Assembly: GCA_903924445.1 (NCBI GenBank)
Contig: CAIYBQ010000262.1
Location: 1 to 5,759 of the forward strand
Origin: an uncultured Armatimonadota bacterium
GTDB lineage: Bacteria > Armatimonadota > Armatimonadia > Armatimonadales > Armatimonadaceae
Direction of reading: 5' to 3'
DNA: 5,759 bases
The notes under the pieces are model-generated. The model had not been told where the DNA came from, ran no database searches, and worked only from the letters and a program-made list of their open reading frames with translations. Of the stretch, positions 1 through 5,759 are shown one piece after another. Position numbers and translations under genes: made by a program. The stretch's first letter is position 1; the number at the start of each line of letters is the position of its first letter.

Positions 1-655
1 AGCCCGAGCCCCAGACGGATTTGCCAGCATCCGGGACTTTACCCGCTGAGCAGAGCACGACGTAGCCCGGGAGGTTTGCGGTTTCGGTGCCAAGGCCGTA
101 GGTGACCCAGGAGCCGAGGCTAGGATAGCCGAGGCGGGGCTGCCCGGTCTGCACGTAGAGCTGCGCGGGTGCGTGATTGAACTGATCGGTGTTGCAGGAG
201 CGAATTACGGAAATGTCATCTGCGACTTTTCCGATGTTTGGAAGCAAATCAGAGATGACCTGGCCGCTTTGGCCATGCTGTTTGAACGTGAAGAGGCCAC
301 CGAGCATCGTTGGGACGCCTCGGATGAAGGCGAAGCGCTTGCCCTTGAGGAACTCATCCGGGCACTTTTCGCCATTGTGTTTTCGCAGCATGGGCTTGTC
401 ATCAAAGAGCTCAAGCTGGCTTGGTGAGCCTGCCATATGCAGATAGATGACGGCTTTTGCAGGCCGCTTGCTGCGCTGGTCGAAGGTCGCTTCGCCCTTT
501 GTTATCCGCTTAGGTGGCGCCGCGCTTACTGAGTCATCTAGAGCGCTGAGGGCGATGGAACCAAAGCCCATCCCAAGGCCGCCGAAGAAGTGGCGCCTCG
601 TTAGGACTTTTGTTTTTTCGAATGCGATGTGGGCTGCGAGCTCTTCTGGCGACAT
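1..655 (-). CDS. DUF1501 family exported protein, 3' end cut by window edge
   Basis: This is the N-terminal part (218 codons) of a DUF1501 protein, a family distantly related to sulfatases/alkaline phosphatases and usually encoded beside DUF1553 genes; its biochemical role is not established. Residues 19-24 read TRRHFF, a twin-arginine signal, followed by a glycine/alanine-rich hydrophobic stretch (about 25-39) and a likely cleavage near SAAPP, so export by Tat is likely. Family hallmarks follow: AGSPSQLELFDDKP (75-88), then an IRSCNTDQFNHAPAQ stretch, YVQTGQPRLGYPSLGSW and LPGYVVL. The frame is open to the left edge with no defects. The start is uncertain. The ATG at 655 gives a normal-length Tat leader and sits 6 nt after a TATATT box. 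An in-frame ATG at 745 would add 30 residues of atypical, His/Lys-rich sequence and lies 4 nt behind a strong hairpin. Neither start has a clear Shine-Dalgarno. The family call is firm; the start is a judgement. Confidence 0.93.
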   Translation of the reverse strand, partial: MSPEELAAHIAFEKTKVLTRRHFFGGLGMGFGSIALSALDDSVSAAPPKRITKGEATFDQRSKRPAKAVIYLHMAGSPSQLELFDDKPMLRKHNGEKCPDEFLKGKRFAFIRGVPTMLGGLFTFKQHGQSGQVISDLLPNIGKVADDISVIRSCNTDQFNHAPAQLYVQTGQPRLGYPSLGSWVTYGLGTETANLPGYVVLCSAGKVPDAGKSVWGSG

Positions 656-661
656 AAATGG

Positions 662-691
662 AATATATGCGATTTGAGGATGCTTCACCAA
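662..691 (-). promoter_or_regulatory. Candidate sigma70-type promoter for DUF1501, possibly leaderless
   Basis: On the minus strand TTGGTG (691-686), an 18-nt spacer and TATATT (667-662) form a -35/-10 pair matching consensus at 3 of 6 and 5 of 6 positions. The -10 box ends 6 nt before the ATG at 655, so initiation would fall at or next to the start codon. No Shine-Dalgarno precedes that ATG, which fits a leaderless message. It lies downstream of the apparent terminator at 750-783, so it would give DUF1501 its own transcript. This rests on motif matching only. Confidence 0.35.
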
Positions 692-749
692 GTGTGTTTT
701 TGGATGTTTGTAAGTTGCCACGGAAGCACGGTCTTGGTGAGACATAAAT

Positions 750-783
750 AAAGGCCAACTACTCGTTTGAGCAGTCAGCCTTT
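750..783 (-). terminator. Intrinsic terminator-like hairpin after the redoxin fusion gene
   Basis: Read on the minus strand, the arm 783-769 (AAAGGCTGACTGCTC) pairs with 764-750 (GAGTAGTTGGCCTTT) over all 15 positions, with three G-U wobbles and a 4-nt loop (AAAC). The 3' arm runs into UUUAUUU. It begins 22 nt after the stop codon of the preceding gene. A long stem, tight loop and U-rich tail match a Rho-independent terminator; the A residues at the 5' base could let it act in both directions. The U-tract is interrupted by one A, and the alternative ATG at 745 lies directly behind the stem, so an attenuator or translation-blocking role is also possible. Confidence 0.7.
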
Positions 784-805
784 ATGTTCACAACCTTACA
801 ATCAA

Positions 806-2866
806 CTACGGCTTCTGAGGGGCTCCTCCGCCAAATGGGAAGGCTGCACGTCCACGTCCGCCACCGCGGTTACCATTTCCGCCGAGTCCGCCAAAACCGC
901 TTCCGCCACGTCCGATGAACTGCATGATGACCTTGGCTTCATCCTTGGTTAGCTTGCCATCCCTGTCTTTGTCCAAAAGACCAAACGCAGGATTCTGAAA
1001 CTCATCCTTGGTCACAAAGCCATCAGCGTTCTTATCAATCTGGCCAAACATGTTCTCGAACATGCTGTCCATGGCTTGATCTTCATCTACGAGCTCAGTC
1101 GTATTATCCTTGCCGGCTGCGTAGTACTCGATGTAACCCAGCTGCATCTCATCAAATGTCTGTGGACCCCACGGCACTTCGCGCTTTGGATCTGGGTTGT
1201 TCTTGTTTGCAGTCGAGTTGTCAAACCAGCAGGTGTATTCTAAGCGACTGTTCTTTGGAACCATCACTGGCTCAGCGTAGCGATATGTGTGCTGCCAGTT
1301 GAAGTCGTAGCGAGGAACATCGAGGAGCAGCTTCCGCGTGCCATCCGGCATGACCAGCTCATACTTAGCTGCTTTACCGCGGACGTGCATGTGCGGCATC
1401 AGCGCCGTCATCTTAATGTCCATCGGGATTGGCAGTGATGACACAACCTTGTAGTTTGGGTCGCCAGCCGGGATACGGAAGCGGGTGTTGGATGCACCTG
1501 TGACCTTGATCTCATGTTCCGGTGCCTTGGATGCAAACCGGATACCAAGCTTTGTCTGGTCCGTAGCCGCTGTTCCATTGGTGGTGTAGTGCATTTGGAA
1601 GCGCAACACGGTTCCCTTAGGCAGCTTTTTCGCGAGGCCTTCTGGCCACGCCGCGGTCGATGTTCCAGGAACATACGCTGCAAAGAAGCTGGCACGCTCG
1701 TTGAGGTCTTCGACGCTGAACTGCCCAGGCTTACGGATGAAAATCAGGACGTGGTGAACAACCTGCTTTGCGCTCGGGACAACTTCTACCGATTGGACCC
1801 ACTTGTCTTCTGTGATGTTGACTTCGGCATCCATGACCCGGTAGGGGAGAACTCCCGTCGCTGGCACAAAGAGTGGCTGCGGCATCGTGACAATCATGTC
1901 AGGCTTGCCGAGGGACCATCCATCCTTGATGGCAGGAAGGGGCTTTGGTGCTTTAGCGATGTTGCCGAGGGCGCGCGGGCCACTCAACCAGGTCAGAAGA
2001 GTATCCTTGTCGGCTGGCTGGAGGGAGCAGTCGTTGACCCACGGGGACTTGGTCGTTCCAACGGCCGGAGCAGCCTGCCACGGAGGCATCGTTCCCTGCT
2101 CAACCGTCTGCTTAATCATCGCAGCATGAGACTTGACATCCGCGATGGTGTCCAGCTTGAATGGGGCAATCCCGCCTTCACGGTGGCAGCTGACACAGTT
2201 CTTTTGAATAATCGGCGCAACCGTGTCGTAGTAGGTAATCGCCGTCTTCGGAGGGGCACTCACTGGCTCTAGCGCACAGCCACTTGGGTCGACATTAGCC
2301 GTTGCAGGCTTCTTGCCGGCAACAACAGCCCCGAGAGTGCTCAATAGCCACTGGTTACGCGGCTTCGGGAGCGAGCTCGTGACTGTGTATTGGTCATCCG
2401 CAGCCCCGCGGTACACGAGCTCCTGATTTCCATTAAAGACGAAGACTTCAGCTGTTGTCCGCGGTGCAAGCACACGGGAGATGGACTTGTCGGTGTCGAT
2501 GATGTAGCGGCCGTTCAGCCCGGTGGATGATGCCACACGGGATGCATCGGATGCCGAATCTGTTTCAATCGGGTTGACGTAGACGAAGTTGATGCCCTTG
2601 GCGCGGAACTGATCCTCGAGCTGCGCGATGTTCGCGAGCTGGCGCTTCGTTACAGGGCAGGATGTGCTGGTGAAGGCAACAACCAATCCTTTCGGACCCG
2701 CGAGTTTAGAAAGAGTGGTCTGGCGGTCACTGATATCTCTGACACTTGGGATACGCGCAAGCAAGCTAGTGGTGCGTTTCGCGGCAGCCTCAGGTCGGGC
2801 GCCTGCACTAAATGCAACGCCTGCAACCATCAGTCCAGTTAATCCAATCGTCCACGCATACTTCAT
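806..2866 (-). CDS. Secreted redoxin / cytochrome c / copper monooxygenase-like / EF-hand fusion protein
   Basis: A 686-residue multidomain envelope protein. Residues 1-24 form a signal peptide (one Lys, a hydrophobic core, cleavage near AFSAGA). Residues about 40-185 are a redoxin (AhpC/TSA-thioredoxin-like) domain with Cys70 in TSTSCPVTK; the second CxxC cysteine is replaced by Thr. Residues about 210-297 are a cytochrome c-like domain with CVSCH (224-228) and a downstream GTMPPW whose Met may be the distal heme ligand. Residues about 320-590 resemble copper type II ascorbate-dependent monooxygenases (PHM fold): His371-His372, His426 in QMHY, His492/His494 in PHMH, and Met574 in FDEM are the likely copper ligands. 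Two canonical EF-hand loops follow at 611-622 and 632-643, then a Gly/Arg-rich tail (653-686). The ATG at 2866 was chosen because GGTGA lies 5 nt upstream; a GTG at 2875 is the alternative. Redoxin-cytochrome-monooxygenase fusions are known in Planctomycetota and relatives; the substrate is unknown, and catalysis is inferred from conserved ligands. Confidence 0.93.
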   Translation of the reverse strand: MKYAWTIGLTGLMVAGVAFSAGARPEAAAKRTTSLLARIPSVRDISDRQTTLSKLAGPKGLVVAFTSTSCPVTKRQLANIAQLEDQFRAKGINFVYVNPIETDSASDASRVASSTGLNGRYIIDTDKSISRVLAPRTTAEVFVFNGNQELVYRGAADDQYTVTSSLPKPRNQWLLSTLGAVVAGKKPATANVDPSGCALEPVSAPPKTAITYYDTVAPIIQKNCVSCHREGGIAPFKLDTIADVKSHAAMIKQTVEQGTMPPWQAAPAVGTTKSPWVNDCSLQPADKDTLLTWLSGPRALGNIAKAPKPLPAIKDGWSLGKPDMIVTMPQPLFVPATGVLPYRVMDAEVNITEDKWVQSVEVVPSAKQVVHHVLIFIRKPGQFSVEDLNERASFFAAYVPGTSTAAWPEGLAKKLPKGTVLRFQMHYTTNGTAATDQTKLGIRFASKAPEHEIKVTGASNTRFRIPAGDPNYKVVSSLPIPMDIKMTALMPHMHVRGKAAKYELVMPDGTRKLLLDVPRYDFNWQHTYRYAEPVMVPKNSRLEYTCWFDNSTANKNNPDPKREVPWGPQTFDEMQLGYIEYYAAGKDNTTELVDEDQAMDSMFENMFGQIDKNADGFVTKDEFQNPAFGLLDKDRDGKLTKDEAKVIMQFIGRGGSGFGGLGGNGNRGGGRGRAAFPFGGGAPQKP
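938..1036 (-). other. Pair of EF-hand calcium-binding loops in the fusion protein
   Basis: Loop 1 (nt 1036-1001) reads DKNADGFVTKDE and loop 2 (nt 973-938) reads DKDRDGKLTKDE. Both have acidic or Asn residues at loop positions 1, 3 and 5, Gly at 6, a hydrophobic residue at 8 and Glu at 12, so both should bind calcium. They form a paired EF-hand unit linked by a 9-residue segment and appended to the C-terminal side of the monooxygenase-like domain. Confidence 0.9.
2183..2197 (-). other. Heme c attachment motif CxxCH of the fusion protein
   Basis: The codons give CVSCH followed by REGGIAPF, the usual context of this small cytochrome c domain in copper monooxygenase-like fusions. Covalent heme attachment requires export to the periplasm, in agreement with the signal peptide. 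Confidence 0.88.
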
Positions 2867-2871
2867 CGAGA

Positions 2872-2876
2872 TCACC
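2872..2876 (-). promoter_or_regulatory. Ribosome binding site deciding the fusion gene start
   Basis: GGTGA on the minus strand lies 5 nt before the ATG at 2866. A second purine run, GGAAAG (2884-2879), lies only 3 nt before the alternative GTG at 2875, which is too close for good initiation. The ATG start is therefore preferred; the two starts differ by three residues ahead of the same signal peptide. Confidence 0.55.
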
Positions 2877-2944
2877 AGCTTTCCGACATCATCATCTAGA
2901 CCTTACTAACATAAAAGACGTTCTAACGCTACGGTAAGTTTCCA

Positions 2945-2967
2945 GTTAATCGTTCCCGCTCATTAAC
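2945..2967. repeat. Small dyad GTTAAT-N11-ATTAAC in the intergenic region
   Basis: A perfect 6-bp inverted repeat with an 11-bp centre lies between the DUF1553 stop and the fusion gene start, 78-100 bp ahead of the ATG at 2866. The spacing resembles an operator half-site pair, and it sits just downstream of the candidate promoter. A 6-bp dyad can easily arise by chance in a 168-bp gap, so this is only a candidate. Confidence 0.25.
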
Positions 2968-2977
2968 CATCTTAGGC

Positions 2978-3007
2978 ATCCAATGCAGGAAATGAGAGTA
3001 ATGTCAA
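2978..3007 (-). promoter_or_regulatory. Candidate promoter for the fusion gene
   Basis: A perfect TTGACA -35 box (3007-3002, minus strand) is followed after 18 nt by TTGGAT (2983-2978), a weak -10 match (3 of 6). It lies in the 168-bp gap after DUF1553, which is long for a tightly coupled operon, so separate transcription of the fusion gene is plausible. A TATGTT box nearer the gene has no good -35 partner. Confidence 0.3.
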
Positions 3008-3034
3008 TTTATTCACGCATTCAACCGGGCCGCG

Positions 3035-5759
3035 CTAAGGACGCATCAAGACCTCATCCAAGTTCATAATCGCATTAGCGACGACCGTTAGCGCCGCTTG
3101 CATCCCGGGATCCTCACTCTTGCTCTTGTCAGCATTTGCTGCCACGAGCAGAGCATCGGCATTGCTCGACCCTGCGCCGCGATAGCGGTGGAGGGCATTT
3201 GTCAGCAAGCGCTGGAGCGGCTGGATATCGGCATCCGATGCCCGCCGGCCAGTTGCGCGCTCAAACATCCACTGGACACGGCCACGTGCATCCGCTGGAA
3301 CCTTGGTTGCACCTGCTGCAAGCGCCCCGGCAGCCTCGATGTAAACCGGGTCGTTCATCGTAACCAATGCCTGCAGAGGCGTGTTGGTTCGTATGCGACG
3401 CATCGTACAGACATCCCCCTGGCTAGTATCAAATGTCAGCATCGATGGATACGGATTTGAACGCCGCCAATACGTGTAAAGTCCCCGGCGGTAGCGGTCC
3501 TCGCCCGTAGATGTCACCCATTGCATCCCTGAGTAAGGCGTTTTCCAGATGCCCGGTGGCTGTGGCGGCATCACCGGTGGGCCACCCATTTTCTTCGCCA
3601 GCAATCCAGAGACCGCAAGAGCCTGATCCCGGATGACCTCCGCTGAAAGCCGAACCCGCGGCATCCCGGAAAGCCATCTGTTTTCAGGGTCCACGCGACG
3701 TGCTGTTTGTGAGCGAAGCGCGCTCTGTTTATACGTTCGGCTTGTCACCAACAACTTCAAAAGGGCTTTTTGGGAGTACTTGAGGTCATCCCGATAGCTT
3801 ATGGCGAGGTAATCCAAGAGCTCTGGATGGCTAGGCTGGCCGCCCTGCGTCCCAAAGTCTTCTTCTGTCTCGACCAGTCCTCGGCCGAAGATACGCGCCC
3901 AAATGCGGTTGACGGCAACGCGTGCAGTGAGCGGGTTTTCCGGGGAAAACAGCCACTTTGCGGCATCCAGACGGGATGGATTTACGATGGCAGACTGGCC
4001 AAACATCCCTGGTAAGGCTGCGGTCACCACCGCGCCCTGATCTAAAAAGCTGCCGCGGTTATGTAGCTTGGTAACCCGGGCCGACTTTGTATTGAGCTCA
4101 CGCATGATTGGCGTGTTCGGGAAGTTGTCACGCAGCGCCTTCTCATCCGCCTTGATCTGGTTCAAACGTGTGAGAAATGGTGCGCCATTTGGGTACGTGG
4201 ACAGAAATGCAGTGTCGATAAACTCTTGCATTTCGGATGTGCGTTCGGCATCCGGGACGAGGAGGAGCTCAGCGATGCCTGGTTGCTGGACGGCCTTCGC
4301 TGTCTGCCGCGTTGCTGCCGTTGAAAGCGCAAAGCATCCCGCCGAGAGCTCTGGGTGATTAAATTCCAGCTTTACGATCAGCTGGCTGCCGGCTCCAATG
4401 GAGCGTTCGAGATCAAACACGATTGCATGCTGGCGATTGTTCTCAGGCGAAAATGCCCACCCTGAGCTGGGCTTGCCATCGAATGCATCTTCCGCCGGCC
4501 AGCCACCCTGCTCGATGTCGGCTTTAGCAGCCACGATGCGCACCGGAAGAAGTGCTCCACTTATAGTCTTCTCCTGCAGCACCACTTCATTCGTCACGAC
4601 ATTCTGATCGTGTCCAGCGCGTCCAGGCCCCATGTTTGGGAGGGACTTGTCTTTGAGGATATCCAGTCGGATCGCGGATGTCTCCTGCTCAAGCGGCAGC
4701 GTTACTGTGAAGGCTTCGGTACGCGCATGTGGGCCGCTTATAACAATTGACCGGTCCGGTCGCTGCGTTGTTTTAGCCCCGTTGGTCGTCGTCACACCTG
4801 ACGGCACGATGCGTCGCCAAACGCCCTGTGTACTCTGAGCATCACTCCAATTTCGGAATGCGGCCTCGTGCACGGTACCTTTGGAGTGTAGCTCGGTGCT
4901 GAGCGCCTTGCGGGATGCTTCCAGCTTGGCCAGCTCCGATTTCTGACCAGCCGTCGGGCCACTGATGGTCGGGCCATCATCGTAGCGGTCCGCATCCTCG
5001 GTCTGGTTCCAAATCGCGTAGAAGCGATAGTAATCCGTCTGCGTAATCGGATCGTATTTGTGCGTGTGGCATTTCGCGCAGCCAAATGTAAGGCCCATCC
5101 ACACCTGACCCGTTGTATCAACACGGTCCTTTACGGCAATCGTTCGAAACTCTTCGTCATCGGTGCCGCCTTCATCATTTGTTGGCGTGTTGCGGTGAAA
5201 AGCCGTTGCGATTTTGTCGTCCTCGGATGCATCCGGCAGCAAATCACCCGCCAGCTGCAGCATCGAGAAGCGGTCATACGGAATATCGGAGTTGTAGGCA
5301 TCTGTCACCCAGTCACGCCACCGCCAAATACTCCGGCCAAGGTCTTTCTCGTAGCCTTTGGAGTCCGCGTAGCGGGCGAGGTCCATCCACACGCGGGCCC
5401 AATGCTCACCGTAAGCCGGGCTTGCGAGGAGGCGATCCACTTGGCGTGCGTAGGCATCCGGGCGGGTATCGGCGACAAATGCTTTCATCTCATCCGGCGT
5501 TGGCGGGATGCCAGTAAGGTCCAGAGCCGCGCGGCGCAAGAGGGTACGCTTGTCGGTGTCCGGGCTTGGCTGAAGGCCGAAACGTGACATCCCGGCATAG
5601 ACAAACGTATCAACTGGATGGGAACTCCACACTTTTCCTGGTTGTGATGTCGGCAATGCTGGGCGCTTCGGCGCGATGAAGGCCCAGTGCTGCTCGTATT
5701 TGGCACCGGATTTTATCCATTCCGTGATGGTTTGAATTTCTTTAGATGTGAGTGGATGC
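3035..5759 (-). CDS. PSCyt1/DUF1549/DUF1553 domain protein, 5' end cut by window edge
   Basis: 908 codons are visible, and the frame continues past the right edge; an internal TTG at 5656 should not be taken as the start. Residues 1-34 (for example EWIKSGAKYEQHWAF) match the end of a PSCyt1 planctomycete-type cytochrome c domain, so the true N-terminus and one heme motif lie outside. DUF1549 (PSCyt2) spans about 45-250, with LLRRAALDLTGIPPTPDE, LARYADSKGYEKD and a heme-type motif CAKCHTHKYDP (227-237). A predicted beta-rich segment (about 330-505) containing PAEDAFDGKPSSGWAFSPEN resembles an F5/8-type or lectin-like insertion. DUF1553 spans about 590-850, with NRIWARIFGRGLVETEEDFG, SRTYKQS, RRGLYTYWRR and RIRTNTPLQALVTMNDP; the protein ends in NAIMNLDEVLMRP, the usual family terminus. 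Such proteins are thought to be envelope or periplasmic and are normally next to DUF1501; the enzymatic role is unknown. No frameshift is seen. Confidence 0.95.
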   Translation of the reverse strand, partial: HPLTSKEIQTITEWIKSGAKYEQHWAFIAPKRPALPTSQPGKVWSSHPVDTFVYAGMSRFGLQPSPDTDKRTLLRRAALDLTGIPPTPDEMKAFVADTRPDAYARQVDRLLASPAYGEHWARVWMDLARYADSKGYEKDLGRSIWRWRDWVTDAYNSDIPYDRFSMLQLAGDLLPDASEDDKIATAFHRNTPTNDEGGTDDEEFRTIAVKDRVDTTGQVWMGLTFGCAKCHTHKYDPITQTDYYRFYAIWNQTEDADRYDDGPTISGPTAGQKSELAKLEASRKALSTELHSKGTVHEAAFRNWSDAQSTQGVWRRIVPSGVTTTNGAKTTQRPDRSIVISGPHARTEAFTVTLPLEQETSAIRLDILKDKSLPNMGPGRAGHDQNVVTNEVVLQEKTISGALLPVRIVAAKADIEQGGWPAEDAFDGKPSSGWAFSPENNRQHAIVFDLERSIGAGSQLIVKLEFNHPELSAGCFALSTAATRQTAKAVQQPGIAELLLVPDAERTSEMQEFIDTAFLSTYPNGAPFLTRLNQIKADEKALRDNFPNTPIMRELNTKSARVTKLHNRGSFLDQGAVVTAALPGMFGQSAIVNPSRLDAAKWLFSPENPLTARVAVNRIWARIFGRGLVETEEDFGTQGGQPSHPELLDYLAISYRDDLKYSQKALLKLLVTSRTYKQSALRSQTARRVDPENRWLSGMPRVRLSAEVIRDQALAVSGLLAKKMGGPPVMPPQPPGIWKTPYSGMQWVTSTGEDRYRRGLYTYWRRSNPYPSMLTFDTSQGDVCTMRRIRTNTPLQALVTMNDPVYIEAAGALAAGATKVPADARGRVQWMFERATGRRASDADIQPLQRLLTNALHRYRGAGSSNADALLVAANADKSKSEDPGMQAALTVVANAIMNLDEVLMRP
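5066..5080 (-). other. CxxCH heme-type motif in DUF1549
   Basis: The codons give CAKCH, continued by THKYDP, a strongly conserved signature of DUF1549 (PSCyt2). The motif matches c-type heme attachment, although heme binding in this family is inferred from the motif. Confidence 0.75.
5224..5235. repeat. 12-bp perfect palindrome CGGATGCATCCG
   Basis: The sequence is its own reverse complement and joins two oppositely oriented copies of the GGATGC motif that is over-represented across the window. It lies inside the DUF1549 coding region (encoding the PDASED stretch), so it may only reflect codon choice at Asp-Ala-Ser. Confidence 0.5.

Noticed and set aside
534..758. Minus-strand open frame starting near 758
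   Set aside because: It overlaps the DUF1501 start region in another frame; the DUF1501 frame carries the Tat signal and family motifs, while this one has none.
1514..2272. Long plus-strand open frame of 252 codons
   Set aside because: It lies wholly opposite the fusion gene, its translation shows no recognisable domain, and it is rich in Arg/Leu as expected for antisense of a GC-rich gene.
3008..3060. Possible terminator after DUF1553
   Set aside because: The GC-rich stretch around the stop has a repeated ATGCGT in direct orientation but no stable stem followed by a U-tract.
5060..5587. Plus-strand open frame of 175 codons
   Set aside because: It is antisense to the conserved DUF1549 domain, including its CAKCH motif, and shows no family signature of its own.
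5654..5656. TTG at 5656 as the start of the DUF1553 gene
   Set aside because: The same frame continues without a stop to the window edge and encodes a recognisable PSCyt1 end (EWIKSGAKYEQHWAF), so the gene is partial.

Overview
All three genes in this window lie on the minus strand and read from right to left. They are a large PSCyt1/DUF1549/DUF1553 protein cut by the right edge, a secreted redoxin / cytochrome c / copper-monooxygenase-like / EF-hand fusion, and a DUF1501 protein cut by the left edge. The DUF1549/DUF1553 plus DUF1501 pairing is a hallmark of Planctomycetota and Verrucomicrobiota and also occurs in Acidobacteriota and Armatimonadota. Base composition looks moderately GC-rich. 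I cannot name the genus from this sequence, but a soil or aquatic bacterium of one of these groups is the best reading.

Layout from right to left (direction of transcription): 5759-3035 holds the DUF1553 protein, including the tail of an N-terminal PSCyt1 cytochrome domain. A gap of about 168 bp follows, with a consensus-like -35 box and a small dyad. Then 2866-806 holds the four-module fusion protein. Next come a 34-nt hairpin that looks like an intrinsic terminator (783-750), a candidate promoter with a -10 box placed for a leaderless transcript (691-662), and the DUF1501 gene from about 655 to the left edge. No stretch longer than 300 bases lacks a gene, and I saw no tRNA, rRNA, CRISPR array or mobile element.

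All three products carry, or appear to carry, export and redox or envelope features: heme c motifs in two, a signal peptide in one, and a twin-arginine signal in the third. By inference this is a small envelope redox locus. The DUF1553/DUF1501 pair is split by a copper- and heme-binding fusion protein instead of being adjacent. The actual substrate is unknown.

The least expected signals are the long wobble-containing hairpin directly before DUF1501, the possible leaderless promoter, and a strong excess of GGATG/CATCC (especially GGATGC/GCATCC) across the window in several codon phases and both orientations.
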